DNA of 64,000 nucleotides, taken from positions 22,118 through 86,117 of the forward strand of contig JAITCI010000003.1 in NCBI GenBank assembly GCA_031283155.1. Direction: 5' to 3'. Below, one piece after another: positions 53,270 through 62,630 of the stretch. The notes beneath the pieces were generated by a model. That model did no database searches, was not told the DNA's origin, and saw only the letters and a program-made list of their open reading frames with translations. Both the position numbers and the translations under genes were made by a program. The stretch's first letter is position 1. Every line of letters starts with the position of its first letter. The stretch comes from Spirochaetota bacterium (GTDB lineage: Bacteria; Spirochaetota; JAGLSM01; JAKPMW01).

Positions 53270-55297
53270 CTATTTTTTTCCAGGAACACGCCCGATTGTG
53301 TCGAAAAAGAATGTATTTTTAACATATCCGCAAAAGTTATCCTGTGCCCCGGAGGACAAATCCACAGAGCCAGCTTCTATCTGTCTGCGGGCATGAAAAT
53401 TCTGCACAGTGGTTGAAGTTGTTCTCACTATTTCCCGATATGGTGTTGAGGAACCGATTATCAGCAACAAAGCAAGTACGGCAATTATCATTTTGTCTTT
53501 TGCGGCGAAGGCTTTAAGCAAGGTGTCAATTACCATGAAGAATAAAAGAACCAGGACAGGAATGGACGCCCTCATGCAAAAATCACTGAAATATCCAACT
53601 CTGATAAATGGAATTATCGCCAGCGATACTGCCGAAACGTAATACAAATAGCTGCCTTTCTGATATTTATAAATAGCTAAAATATATAAACCCGCCTCGA
53701 CCATAAAAAACAGCATCCACAAAAATAATATTCCCTTTGTTGAATGAGAAGACAGCAACGCGATTTTTGATCCAGCAATGTTTGTTTTCAGAAAAAAATA
53801 TGACGATAAGCCTATAAGGCCTCCTCCAACAACATTCTCAAAAGAAAATAATCTATACATGGAGTCTTTGAATGCTGCCGCTGTGATCCTGGGAGCGTTC
53901 TCGGAACAGATGTTTTTAATAATTATGGCACAAGCAATTATAAGTAAACCGACAAATGGCAATGTGCTTGATATCAGAACCAGTGCAATAATGACTACGA
54001 TGAATCTATTGTCCTTTTGGAGCAGCAAAAGAACCGCCGCCAGCCATGCAGGTAATGCTTGATTAAAAACCCAAAATATCTGCGTAGTTATACTTGAATA
54101 TTGAAAAGGAGACGCCCACCATTCCAGATGTTCTGTAGAACCTACGGTACTGGTATCGCGGCCCAGCAGACGAATACCCAAAATATCCAGCCCGCTGAAG
54201 AAAATAAAAATTATTAATGGCCAGAAGACAATTTTCCTGACAAAAATAGCAAGAAAGAAACAGTAAAATATGAATATTCCCATTGCGGCCCAAAGCATTT
54301 GGGCAATGGAACCGGCGCTTATTCCAAAAAGTTTTCCAACAACTGCTGATGGAAGCCAAAACCCAAAATAGTACACAAGAGCGACAGGCTTATGATAATG
54401 CTCATTTGAAGAATAAATGACCGGCCAATCCTCTTCTACCAACGACTGAAAAACAGCATTTCTGTGAAGATGGTCTGTATTCTGCGCGACAGATGCGCCT
54501 ATACCGGATATATACACCCAGAACAGGATCAGACAAAAAATGGCAATTAATTTCAATAAATTTCGTTTATGCAGCTCCGGCATCCAAAAATCCGGAAAAG
54601 ACTTTTGCATTCTGAATAAGATGTACAATAGGACGGCAAACATTGGTATGGAAATAACAGGTTTTACCCAGCCTGCCAGGAAAATCAAAAATGGCAGAAA
54701 TAAATAAGCCAGCGTAATGAGAGAAATGGACGATTGTACACCGGGCTTAAAACGGTAAAGGAGAAGCGAGGCAAGTGCCAGAACGAGCAGGGAAATCAAG
54801 ACGAACAATAAACCCTGTAAAGACGATTTTAAAGGAATCTTTGTTTTAAGATCAATTCCGTATGCTCCACCATTGTCGGAAATCCTGAAGAGAATTTCAT
54901 TGCTTCCCTCGCGAAGGTATGAAGCGAAATCGACGATCAAACCATTATGATAGTCGCTCCTCCCTGGGCCGGAATATTTTCCCTCGGGCATAAGCTGTCC
55001 GTTGACCGTTATGTTTTGCAGATAATCGTCAGGTATAATGTGAATTCGAGTATTGTCGTTTTTGCGCCATTTGAGTTCTACGATGTACTCGTATGTATTT
55101 TTACCCGCAGCATTCCTTTCGGAAAAAGGGAGTGTGATGGCTCGGCGTTCGCCATTCTCCTGAAGAAGCCAGACTGCTTCGATTCTGGCTTCTTTTTGCG
55201 GGGTTGGTTTCTCAAGGACAAGGAAAATGAAGGAGGCAAGCAAAAGCAGAGAGAGAGCAGTACAAATCATCCAGAAATGAAATTTTGTAAACTTCAT
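53270..55297 (-). CDS. GT-C membrane protein with the shared extracytoplasmic beta domain, paralogue 3 (divergent)
   Basis: The predicted 675-residue polytopic protein shares the beta domain of the two GT-C genes at 44.5 and 46.6 kb: TRIHIIPDDYLQNITVNG, SGPGRSDYHNGLIVDFASYL and FRISDNGGAYGIDLK. The membrane part differs; the acidic loop is TDHLHRNAVFQSLVEEDWPV with HYHKPVALVYYF. It therefore probably uses another substrate. ATG 55297 follows GGGAG; upstream in-frame codons to 55588 look non-coding and overlap the GtrA region. It converges on the HAD gene. Confidence 0.7.
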   Translation of the reverse strand: MKFTKFHFWMICTALSLLLLASFIFLVLEKPTPQKEARIEAVWLLQENGERRAITLPFSERNAAGKNTYEYIVELKWRKNDNTRIHIIPDDYLQNITVNGQLMPEGKYSGPGRSDYHNGLIVDFASYLREGSNEILFRISDNGGAYGIDLKTKIPLKSSLQGLLFVLISLLVLALASLLLYRFKPGVQSSISLITLAYLFLPFLIFLAGWVKPVISIPMFAVLLYILFRMQKSFPDFWMPELHKRNLLKLIAIFCLILFWVYISGIGASVAQNTDHLHRNAVFQSLVEEDWPVIYSSNEHYHKPVALVYYFGFWLPSAVVGKLFGISAGSIAQMLWAAMGIFIFYCFFLAIFVRKIVFWPLIIFIFFSGLDILGIRLLGRDTSTVGSTEHLEWWASPFQYSSITTQIFWVFNQALPAWLAAVLLLLQKDNRFIVVIIALVLISSTLPFVGLLIIACAIIIKNICSENAPRITAAAFKDSMYRLFSFENVVGGGLIGLSSYFFLKTNIAGSKIALLSSHSTKGILFLWMLFFMVEAGLYILAIYKYQKGSYLYYVSAVSLAIIPFIRVGYFSDFCMRASIPVLVLLFFMVIDTLLKAFAAKDKMIIAVLALLLIIGSSTPYREIVRTTSTTVQNFHARRQIEAGSVDLSSGAQDNFCGYVKNTFFFDTIGRVPGKK

Positions 55298-55556
55298 GGT
55301 TATGCTCCCAGAGATTATTGTGAAAGGTGCGGCGTGTTCCCGGATAAAATACTGAATACATATCCTAATCGACAAACTTTTCGATTCCGGCAAAATTGGG
55401 CAATTCCGAAACTGTGACGATATTATAAAGCACAGCGGATTTATCTTTTGTATTATATTTGGAGAATATCGATTGGGTTCCAATGGGGTTTTTATTATAC
55501 ACATATACGCAGGAATCATACAGAATTTTGAGCCAGATTTTGCGGGAAAGGCAGTC

Positions 55557-56012
55557 ATGTGGATAAACCGCATCATAACCAGTAACAAGCAGCTTATTTA
55601 CGAGTTTTTGCGCTATGTCCTTGTGGGGGGCTTCGCGTTTGGCGTCGATATTTTGGTGCTTTACCTGACCAGAACTTTTCTTTTTCAGGACATGGGACAC
55701 GATGGCATATTGCTCGCTACAGCGTTTGGCTTTATTGCCGGTCTTACCGTAAATTACATTTTGTCGTTTCTGTTTGTATTCAGGCAAATTGACGAAAATG
55801 TGCAGCGGCATAAAATTCGCGCGTTTGTTTTATTTGCGCTCATCGGGGTTATCGGGCTTCTTATAACGGAGTTCTGTATGTATGCGGGCATAAATTTGTT
55901 TGGAGAAGAATATTATCTCTTTACAAAAGTCATTACTGCTGTAATTGTGCTCCTGTGGAATTATATTGCACGGAAGCTATTGATATTCAAAGGGGCGCAA
56001 TATGAGCGATAA
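55557..56012 (+). CDS. GtrA-family membrane protein
   Basis: The predicted 151-residue protein has four hydrophobic segments in the GtrA pattern: [57 protein letters not shown] and [19 protein letters not shown]. GtrA proteins are thought to flip undecaprenyl-phosphate sugars. ATG 55557 follows GAAAGG. The 3' end overlaps the next gene by 11 bp, so the two are coupled. Confidence 0.9.
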   Translation: MWINRIITSNKQLIYEFLRYVLVGGFAFGVDILVLYLTRTFLFQDMGHDGILLATAFGFIAGLTVNYILSFLFVFRQIDENVQRHKIRAFVLFALIGVIGLLITEFCMYAGINLFGEEYYLFTKVITAVIVLLWNYIARKLLIFKGAQYER

Positions 56013-57552
56013 ATTTGTCGTTATCGGCGCGGGTCCCGCCGGTTTAACTGCGGCATACAAAATCCTTCAGGATATACCTGATGCGAGGGTTGACGTATTT
56101 GAGTCAACAGATCGTATTGGCGGTATCTCCACAACCGTTGAATACAGGGGGAACAGGATAGACATTGGCGGGCATCGGTTTTTTTCAAAGATGCAGGCTG
56201 TCAATGATTTTTGGTGGAGCATAATGCCCTTGCAGGGCTCGGGGTCAAGGGACGATATTATTCTCGGAACCGGGAAGGAATTTGCTGTTGGCGGTCCTGA
56301 CCCTGAAAAAACCGATGCGGTTATGCTCCTTCGTCGGCGTGTTTCCAGAATATTCTATCGCCGGAGATTTTTTGATTACCCCATAGCGCTTAAGGCGCGG
56401 ACATTTATAAATATGGGCTTTTTCAATACCATTCTTGCCGGGATAAGTTTTATGTATTCATCGGTTATCAAGCGTAAAGAAAATTCGCTTGAGGATTTTT
56501 ATATAAATCGCTTTGGCAGGCATCTGTACAGGATGTTTTTTGAAGACTATACGGAAAAGGTGTGGGGTGTTCATCCATCAAAGCTATCGGCATCCTGGGG
56601 CGCGCAGCGCGTAAAAGAGCTTTCTGTTGCCGCAGTTCTTAGGGAGGCTGTACGAAAGATTTTCAGAAAAAATTACAAGACAGACCAAACCTCTCTGATT
56701 GAACAATTTTTTTATCCCAAACTGGGACCGGGGCAGTTATGGTCTCTTGTCGCCGAAAAAATACAGGCAGCAGGCGGGCGCATTCATTTTAATCAAAAAC
56801 TACATGAAATTTTTCTTGAAAACGGCAGGATCACTGCGGTTAAAGCGTCTGACCAGGATCAGCCGTTCGCCTGCGATACAGTGCTTTCCACAATGCCCAT
56901 TCGGGATCTTATATGCGCAATCAAACCTGCCGGGCAGGTACCTGGAGATGTATTTAAGGCTGCCGCAGCGTTGCCGTACAGGGATTTTATAACCGTTGGG
57001 CTTTTGGTAAAAAAACTCAAACTTGTAAATAAAACAAATTTCAAAACCCTCCAGAATATTGTACCTGACTGCTGGATATACATACAGGAACGAGATGTTC
57101 GCATCGGGAGGCTGCAATTATTCAATAACTGGTCGCCCTATATGGTAAAAGACGTTGAAAATACGATATGGATCGGACTCGAGTATTTCTGTACCGAAGG
57201 GGATGATTTGTGGAATTTGAGCCGCGAAGATTGTATCCGGCTTGGCATAGAGGAGTTGGTAAAGATTAGTATTATTGACAGGGAAGACGTACTCGACGCG
57301 ACGCACGTAAAAATAGAAAAGGCGTATCCGGCCTATTTCGGCTCCTATAGCGAAATGGACAGTATACGAAATTACCTCGACACAATTACCAACCTGTACT
57401 GCCTCGGCAGAAACGGGCAGCATAGATATAACAACATGGATCACTCCATGCTTACGGCGATGCGAGCCATTGAACTTATCAAGGCGGGCGGTGGCGATAA
57501 AAGCGCTGTCTGGAATGTGAATGCGGAAAAAGAGTATCACGAAGAAAAATAA
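56002..57552 (+). CDS. FAD-dependent oxidoreductase, UDP-galactopyranose-mutase/amine-oxidase-like
   Basis: A 516-residue flavoprotein with [19 protein letters not shown] (Rossmann FAD site), [21 protein letters not shown] and [19 protein letters not shown]; later [21 protein letters not shown] binds FAD. It belongs to the UGM/protoporphyrinogen-oxidase-like superfamily but is longer than UGM (about 370-390 residues) and lacks an obvious UGM signature. It overlaps gtrA by 11 bp; the pair suggests modification of a lipid-linked sugar. The substrate is unknown. Confidence 0.78.
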   Translation: MSDKFVVIGAGPAGLTAAYKILQDIPDARVDVFESTDRIGGISTTVEYRGNRIDIGGHRFFSKMQAVNDFWWSIMPLQGSGSRDDIILGTGKEFAVGGPDPEKTDAVMLLRRRVSRIFYRRRFFDYPIALKARTFINMGFFNTILAGISFMYSSVIKRKENSLEDFYINRFGRHLYRMFFEDYTEKVWGVHPSKLSASWGAQRVKELSVAAVLREAVRKIFRKNYKTDQTSLIEQFFYPKLGPGQLWSLVAEKIQAAGGRIHFNQKLHEIFLENGRITAVKASDQDQPFACDTVLSTMPIRDLICAIKPAGQVPGDVFKAAAALPYRDFITVGLLVKKLKLVNKTNFKTLQNIVPDCWIYIQERDVRIGRLQLFNNWSPYMVKDVENTIWIGLEYFCTEGDDLWNLSREDCIRLGIEELVKISIIDREDVLDATHVKIEKAYPAYFGSYSEMDSIRNYLDTITNLYCLGRNGQHRYNNMDHSMLTAMRAIELIKAGGGDKSAVWNVNAEKEYHEEK

Positions 57553-57553
57553 A

Positions 57554-57575
57554 TTTCAGTCATGATGCACTGAAA
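57554..57575. terminator. Possible short convergent terminator
   Basis: TTTCAGT and ACTGAAA flank an 8-base loop between the convergent flavoprotein and rfbB genes. The stem is short and A/T-rich, so tentative. Confidence 0.3.
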
Positions 57576-57576
57576 A

Positions 57577-58665
57577 TCAGAGCAGCTTGCGTTCTTTCCG
57601 TTTGCTGAAATTCTTTTCAATCCAGCGCAGATATTCGCCGCTTCTGATCTCCTCAACCCATGCCTGGTTGTCGAGATACCAGCGAACGGTCGCCTCCAGT
57701 CCCTGATCCAGATTGAAGGCCTGCTTCCAGCTGAGTTCTTTTTTGATCTTGTCGCAGCCCAGGGTGGAGCGCAGCGGGGATTCCGCGCCGTCTTCGACAA
57801 AGGTGATGAGGCTCGCAAAATCCTTCTCCTGGCGATTGGTGGCGCGCGCGAGCACCCTGGAGATATGCTGCACCAGCTCGGTATTTTTGAGGGCATTTTC
57901 GCCGCTGATGTTGTACGACTCGCCGATACGCCCCCTGGTTAGTATGCGCCAGATCGCCTCGGCATGATCCGTGACATAGAGCCAGTCGCGCGTGTCGTCC
58001 TTCCTGCCAAAAACCGGCAGGGCTTTTTCGGAAAGCGCGTTTGTGATGATGAGCGGAATCAGTTCTTCCGGAAAATGATACGGCCCGTAATTTCTGGATG
58101 CGTTGGAGATCGTCACCGGAGTGCCGTAGGTACGGAACCACGCGCGCGCCAGGTGATCGCTTGCGGCCTTCGAAGCGACATAAGGGGCGGATGGATTATA
58201 TGGCGAGTCCTCCGATATAAGCTCATGAGCCTCTGTGCTGCCGTATACCCCGGCTGTGGACACATGGTGGAAAAGCCCTTCGCGCCGTCCCTCCCACCAC
58301 GCGCGCGCAGCCTGCAGGAGGGTGAGCGTACCATTGATATTTGTGGTTATAAAATCGCTTGTGGTAAAAGCGCTGCTGTCGATGCGGGACTCCGCCGCGA
58401 AATGCACAATACACTCAACGCCGTAGGTATTCAGGATGCGATCCATGGCGCTGCGGTCGCGGATATCGGCGCGCTCAAAAACGTAGCGCTTTGTTCCGTG
58501 GGCGTCTTCAACGTCGCGCAGGGAGAGCGGGTTGCCGGTATGGGAGAGCGCGTCTACGTTGATCACCCGCCCCGCAAATTCCTTTTTCCCGAGGATATGG
58601 CGGATAAAGTTACCGCCGACGAAGCCCGCGCCGCCGCTCACCATAATGGTATTCCATGATCGCAT
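57577..58665 (-). CDS. rfbB: dTDP-glucose 4,6-dehydratase
   Basis: The predicted 362-residue epimerase-fold enzyme: NTIMVSGGAGFVGGNFIR, VHFAAESRIDSSA, VSTAGVYGS, APYVASKAASDHLARAW (Tyr-x3-Lys) and ASRNYGPYHFPEELIPL. These match RfbB and its relatives; the final Trp-rich tail (VRWYLDNQAWVEEI) is typical. rfbA, rfbC and rfbD are not next to it, so the product is either used by unlinked genes or it makes another sugar. ATG 58665 follows GGGAGCGCAT. Confidence 0.88.
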   Translation of the reverse strand: MRSWNTIMVSGGAGFVGGNFIRHILGKKEFAGRVINVDALSHTGNPLSLRDVEDAHGTKRYVFERADIRDRSAMDRILNTYGVECIVHFAAESRIDSSAFTTSDFITTNINGTLTLLQAARAWWEGRREGLFHHVSTAGVYGSTEAHELISEDSPYNPSAPYVASKAASDHLARAWFRTYGTPVTISNASRNYGPYHFPEELIPLIITNALSEKALPVFGRKDDTRDWLYVTDHAEAIWRILTRGRIGESYNISGENALKNTELVQHISRVLARATNRQEKDFASLITFVEDGAESPLRSTLGCDKIKKELSWKQAFNLDQGLEATVRWYLDNQAWVEEIRSGEYLRWIEKNFSKRKERKLL

Positions 58666-58852
58666 TATGCGCTCCCACAAACAGACTCCGTATCATGCTA
58701 GCATACGACAGGCGTATAAGTCAAATGCGCGCGCGCGCTCCAAGCGGGAATTTCGCAGAGCTGCTTGCGCAGGTATTTTTGGGAACTATATACGTAACCG
58801 GCCAAAACCCGAAGCTGTTGGTTTTCAATAGAAAGCACTTCAAATAGTCATG

Positions 58853-59491
58853 TCAATACCATTGACCAACGGCAAAAACCCCTCCCGATCTGACGCCCGG
58901 AATTCCGAAGGCGTTATTGTAATATTCCGGAGCAATGCCAAAAACATATTCATAATTATATTCCGATGAAAATGGAGTCAGCATAATATTATTATGAGCA
59001 GGTGAACTTTTCCACGCTGCAAAGAAATTGCTGGCGGTTGTTACCGGATCAGGGTGAAGAATGATTACGCTTGCGGCGCATTCTGAGGTATACCGTCGTT
59101 TGGGTGTGGTCTTTGTGTTATTCCATCCGCTTGCAGCATTGCCTCCGTCCGGTCTGGTATGGCCAAAGTGCGTCTTTTGCTCAGCCGCCCTAAGATCGGC
59201 ATATTTTTCTAAATCCACATTGGCAGTACCGGGGAATGTTTCTAATTTATGCGCTTTTCTGTGATTGTTCAGAAGCTTGTAAAACTCCTGACGCACTGCT
59301 TTTGTATACTTTGCAGACTGCATATAGTGTATATCGGCGTCAGATACCTTGTATGAAGCAGGCTGAGCGCCGGTATCAGCAGATTTATCTGAAGAGGGTC
59401 TGGAACGCATACACGCGGTGAAAAGCAGAAGAATGGTTACGCAGAAAGCGGCAGCCATATTCAGTACCTGAAAAACTTTTCTGCTGTGCAT
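58853..59491 (-). CDS. CAP/SCP-domain lipoprotein
   Basis: The predicted 212-residue lipoprotein has signal MAAAFCVTILLLFTAC with a probable lipid-bearing Cys. The CAP domain shows LLNNHRKAHKLETFPG, LEKYADLRAAEQ, HFGHTRPDGG, ECAASVII and WKSSPAHNNIMLTP (the HxxNI pair). CAP domains are found in secreted proteins with roles in binding lipids or metals. ATG 59491 follows AGGTGG. It is an independent minus-strand gene between rfbB and argH. Confidence 0.9.
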   Translation of the reverse strand: MHSRKVFQVLNMAAAFCVTILLLFTACMRSRPSSDKSADTGAQPASYKVSDADIHYMQSAKYTKAVRQEFYKLLNNHRKAHKLETFPGTANVDLEKYADLRAAEQKTHFGHTRPDGGNAASGWNNTKTTPKRRYTSECAASVIILHPDPVTTASNFFAAWKSSPAHNNIMLTPFSSEYNYEYVFGIAPEYYNNAFGIPGVRSGGVFAVGQWY

Positions 59492-59653
59492 ACATTTTCC
59501 ACCTGAAAACAATATAGCAGCAAAAGTGGGGCAGTGAATACTGCCTTCCACGCAAGTCTTTTTAAGCTTGGCTGGTTACGTATATAGTTCCACAAAATTA
59601 CACTTTACAGGAAACGTGGATAGATTGTAGATTCTTTACGAATGGAGGCCGTG

Positions 59654-61027
59654 ATGGCGAGACTCTGGGAAAATCCAAAAAGCCAAACCGAGAGCATAGT
59701 CGCGGACTATACCGCTGCCGAAGACGCGCTTCTCGATAATCATCTCGTGCCGGAGGATCTCATCACCAACGCCGCCCACGCGCGGATGCTCGCCGAACGC
59801 GGATACATCAGCGCGCAGGAATGCCGCGCCATACTGGACGAACTCGCGCGGATCCATGACGCCTGGCAAAGCGGCAATTTCATGGTTTCCGCCGCCGACG
59901 AGGACGTCCATACAAAAATTGAAAATGCAGTCACCATCGCTATCGGCGAACCGGGCAAAAAAATGCACACCGGCCGCAGCCGTAACGATCAGGTGCTGAC
60001 CGATCTGCGCCTCTATCTGCGGCGGCGGCTTGCATCGCTGGCGCTTCTGGCCGCGCGGCTCGCGCAGGATTTTCATGATTTTGCGGAGCGCGCCGCCCTC
60101 CATGCCATGCCCGGCTATACCCACATGCAGCGCGCTATGCCCTCGTCCGTCGCGCTTTGGGCGGGCGCTTTTACCGAGGCGCTCGCGGACGACGCCGAAC
60201 AGCTTCTTTCCCAGCACGCGCAGGCGGATATCTCTCCGCTGGGTTCCGGCGCGGGCTATGGCGTGAGTCTGAAGATCGATCGCGAACTCACGGCCAGGCT
60301 CATGGGGTTTTCGCGTGTGCAGATCAACCCCCTCCATTGTCAGAATTCGCGCGGCAAAATCGAGGGTATGGCGCTCGCCGCCGTCTCCAATCTGATGATG
60401 ACGCTCGGGCGGTTCGCGGGCGATATGCTTCTTTTTACAACCTCGGAATACGGCTTTTTTTCAGTTGCGGATCGCTTCACCACGGGTTCTTCGATCATGC
60501 CGCAAAAAAAGAATCTGGATATCATGGAACTTTTGCGCGCGCGGGTGCATACGGTACAGGCCGCCGAACAGCTTGTGAAAGCGATCCCTCTTGGTCTGCC
60601 CTCCGGCTATTCGCGCGATCTTCAGGAAATGAAGAAGCCGCTCATCGAGGCGTTTTCGATTGCCGAATCTTCGCTCGCGGTCGTGTCCGCCCTGCTTGGC
60701 GGCATTACCGTAAATACGGAGCGCCTGCGGGCGGCGCTCTCGGCGGAGATATACGCGACCGACGCGGTTTTTCGGCGCGTCGAAGAGGGTGTTCCGTTCC
60801 GCGACGCCTACCACGAAATCAAGAGCGCCCTCGACGATGTGCAGCCTCCGAGAGACAGCCTCGCGCTTGCTTTGCACGCTTCGCGGGATGCGGCGGCCAC
60901 CATCGGAACGCCCGCCAATCCCGGGCTGGCATTGCTTTTGGGGCGCGTTACGCCCCTCCAAAAACGCGCAGAGGCCGCCCTGGACGCCGCCTGCGCCATC
61001 TTTCCCGCCCTTGTACGGAAAGAATAA
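59654..61027 (+). CDS. argH: Argininosuccinate lyase
   Basis: The predicted 457-residue enzyme makes arginine and fumarate from argininosuccinate. It has DEDVHTKIENAVTI, KMHTGRSRNDQVLTDLRLYL, PGYTHMQRAMPSS, the catalytic signature GSSIMPQKKN and the helices after it. ATG 59654 follows GGAGGCCGTG; an ATG 12 bp earlier is possible. It is followed by 115 bp before the rplM-rpsI operon. Confidence 0.96.
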   Translation: MARLWENPKSQTESIVADYTAAEDALLDNHLVPEDLITNAAHARMLAERGYISAQECRAILDELARIHDAWQSGNFMVSAADEDVHTKIENAVTIAIGEPGKKMHTGRSRNDQVLTDLRLYLRRRLASLALLAARLAQDFHDFAERAALHAMPGYTHMQRAMPSSVALWAGAFTEALADDAEQLLSQHAQADISPLGSGAGYGVSLKIDRELTARLMGFSRVQINPLHCQNSRGKIEGMALAAVSNLMMTLGRFAGDMLLFTTSEYGFFSVADRFTTGSSIMPQKKNLDIMELLRARVHTVQAAEQLVKAIPLGLPSGYSRDLQEMKKPLIEAFSIAESSLAVVSALLGGITVNTERLRAALSAEIYATDAVFRRVEEGVPFRDAYHEIKSALDDVQPPRDSLALALHASRDAAATIGTPANPGLALLLGRVTPLQKRAEAALDAACAIFPALVRKE

Positions 61028-61142
61028 TAAGGGCAAAAATTCATTGCCCATTCGCCGGGGGAATAGTTATTTTTCAAAGTGCTTGTTGCGCCCATTCCGG
61101 GTCTGGTGCGCCCGGTATTTTTATATACGTTGAGGAAGTCCT

Positions 61143-61574
61143 ATGCGAACCCCCAGTCTGAAGCAAAAAGAAATCGATAAAAAATGGTATCTTGTGGACG
61201 CCGAGGGCATGGTTCTTGGCCGACTTGCCGCCGGAGTCGCCATGGTTCTGCGCGGCAAAAACAAGCCCACGTTTACGCCCCATCTCGATTGCGGGGATAA
61301 CGTGATCGTGATCAACGCCGAAAAAATCGTTTTTAACGGCGATGCGCTCGCAAAAAAATATTATCACTACAGCGGGTATGTGGGCGGCATGAAATCCGTC
61401 ACTCTGGACAAAATGATGGACACGCACCCTGAGCGCGTTGTCACCACGGCCATCAAGGGAATGTTGCCCAAGGGCAGTCTCGGGCGCGCGCTCTTGCGGA
61501 ATCTTCGCGTCTATAATGGCGCGGAGCACGAGCAGGCGGCGCAGAAGCCCGAAAAACTTGTGATAGCGCGGTAA
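61143..61574 (+). CDS. rplM: 50S ribosomal protein L13
   Basis: A 143-residue protein: WYLVDAEGMVLGRLA, HLDCGDNVIVINAEKIV, HYSGYVGGMK, GMLPKGSLGRALLRNLRVY. Length and motifs are standard. It forms the usual operon with rpsI. GAGGAAG precedes the ATG. Confidence 0.98.
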   Translation: MRTPSLKQKEIDKKWYLVDAEGMVLGRLAAGVAMVLRGKNKPTFTPHLDCGDNVIVINAEKIVFNGDALAKKYYHYSGYVGGMKSVTLDKMMDTHPERVVTTAIKGMLPKGSLGRALLRNLRVYNGAEHEQAAQKPEKLVIAR

Positions 61575-61628
61575 CACTATATAAGAGTCCCGCGCGCCCT
61601 CTCTTGGGCGCTTCGGAGGAGGAAGTTT

Positions 61629-62024
61629 GTGGCTGAAAAGAAATTCACATGGGCGACAGGCCGGAGAAAAAATGCGGTTGCGCGGATTCGGGCGATACGC
61701 GGAACCGGCAGAATTGAAATCAATGGACGAAAACTGGAAGAGTATTTTACCGTTCCCACCCACCGCGCGATGGTAGCGCGCCCCATGATCCTGACCGGCA
61801 CTCAGGCGAGTGTGGATATATACGTTAATGTTACGGGCGGCGGCGTAAGCGGCCAGGCAGGCGCAATCCGCCACGGGATCGCGCGCGTACTCAACGCTCT
61901 CGACACGAATAACCGCATGGCTCTCAAAACGAATGGACTCTTAACCCGCGATCCCCGAATGGTTGAACGCAAAAAGTATGGGCATCCCGGCGCGCGCAAA
62001 CGGTTCCAGTTCTCAAAGCGCTAG
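61629..62024 (+). CDS. rpsI: 30S ribosomal protein S9
   Basis: A 131-residue protein: ATGRRKNAVARIRAIRGTG, GGGVSGQAGAIRHGIARVL, GLLTRDPRMVERKKYG and the basic tail RKRFQFSKR. The start is GTG at 61629 with GGAGGAGGAA upstream. Directly after its stop the palindromic repeat region begins. Confidence 0.98.
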   Translation: MAEKKFTWATGRRKNAVARIRAIRGTGRIEINGRKLEEYFTVPTHRAMVARPMILTGTQASVDIYVNVTGGGVSGQAGAIRHGIARVLNALDTNNRMALKTNGLLTRDPRMVERKKYGHPGARKRFQFSKR

Positions 62025-62098
62025 AACACGACGTTCTGTTGCAGACAGGACGCGCAGCGCGCAGCGACATGGATGTCGCGGCAGTGCGCGGTGCATCG

Positions 62099-62122
62099 AG
62101 AGCGTACATGGATGTACGCTCT
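62099..62122. repeat. Perfect 10-bp-arm palindrome, TGGA centre
   Basis: AGAGCGTACA and TGTACGCTCT flank TGGA. Confidence 0.85.
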
Positions 62123-62245
62123 TGCGAGGGGCTGATCTTGCAGGGGGAGCGTTTTACGGAAGCGGGCATAATTTTTCGTGCGTAACCGCAGAGTTGTAGG
62201 CATATGCTCCCCCTCGCTCCAGCCCTTGCGACCCGGATGGGAGTA

Positions 62246-62281
62246 TCCCGCGCGCGACAGGAGGTCGCGATTGGCGCGGGA
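62246..62281. repeat. Nested double hairpin
   Basis: Outer TCCCGCGC/GCGCGGGA enclose inner CGCGAC-AGGAG-GTCGCG; same layout as 2351-2386 and 63585-63625. Confidence 0.8.
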
Positions 62282-62400
62282 AGGGCTTCCGCTACCCCCA
62301 CCAGTTTCAAAACCGTGCTGCCCCCAATTATAAAAGACCTGTACGCAGCCAAACAAGAAGCGCTGAAACCACGAAAACCGTGAAAGTAAAAAAAACATTA

Positions 62401-62432
62401 GCCACGAAATTCACGAATAAAAGATCGAATAG
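62401..62432. repeat. Half copy of the MITE-like element end
   Basis: GCCACGAAATTCACGAATAA, then AAGATCGAATAGG. It matches the inside-out end of copy 1 (AATAAAAGATCGAAT occurs inverted near 2321). It sits 16 bp past the end of the Rpn gene. Confidence 0.6.
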
Positions 62433-62447
62433 GAGATATATACGACG

Positions 62448-62630
62448 TTATCCCAAATCATCCAAAGTAAGGCCGGTTGCCGTGGCTATTTGCGCCGCAG
62501 ATAAGCCCATAGTTTTGAGCTTCCGGGCGGCTTCAAGTAATTGCTCCCGGCCTTCTTCCCGGCCCTCTTCGCGCCCCTCTTCACGCCACACGGCGATGGC
62601 TTCTTCCTGATTCCATTCGGTGATCCGCAT
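62448..62630 (-). CDS. Possible intragenic protein from the Rpn gene (60 residues, C-terminal part)
   Basis: Inside the Rpn frame the sequence AGGAGGTGCTCAATATG puts a perfect Shine-Dalgarno (62639-62644) eight bases before the ATG at 62630. It would make a 60-residue protein in the same frame: MRITEWNQEEAIAVW, the REEG repeats, then AARKLKTMGLSAAQIATATG, a helix-turn-helix-like or ParD-like C-terminal module. In E. coli Rpn genes an internal start gives a short protein that blocks the toxic full-length one. This start is inferred only. Confidence 0.5.
   Translation of the reverse strand: MRITEWNQEEAIAVWREEGREEGREEGREQLLEAARKLKTMGLSAAQIATATGLTLDDLG

Larger units (their letters stand above)
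62025..62447. other. Gene-free repeat region with nested palindromes
   Basis: No gene is seen here. Hairpins at 62064-62079 (GCGACA-TGGA-TGTCGC), 62099-62122 (10-bp arms around TGGA) and 62246-62281 (CGCGAC-AGGAG-GTCGCG within outer arms TCCCGCGC/GCGCGGGA) stand close together, then a GCCACGAA-type end at 62401-62432. Confidence 0.7.
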
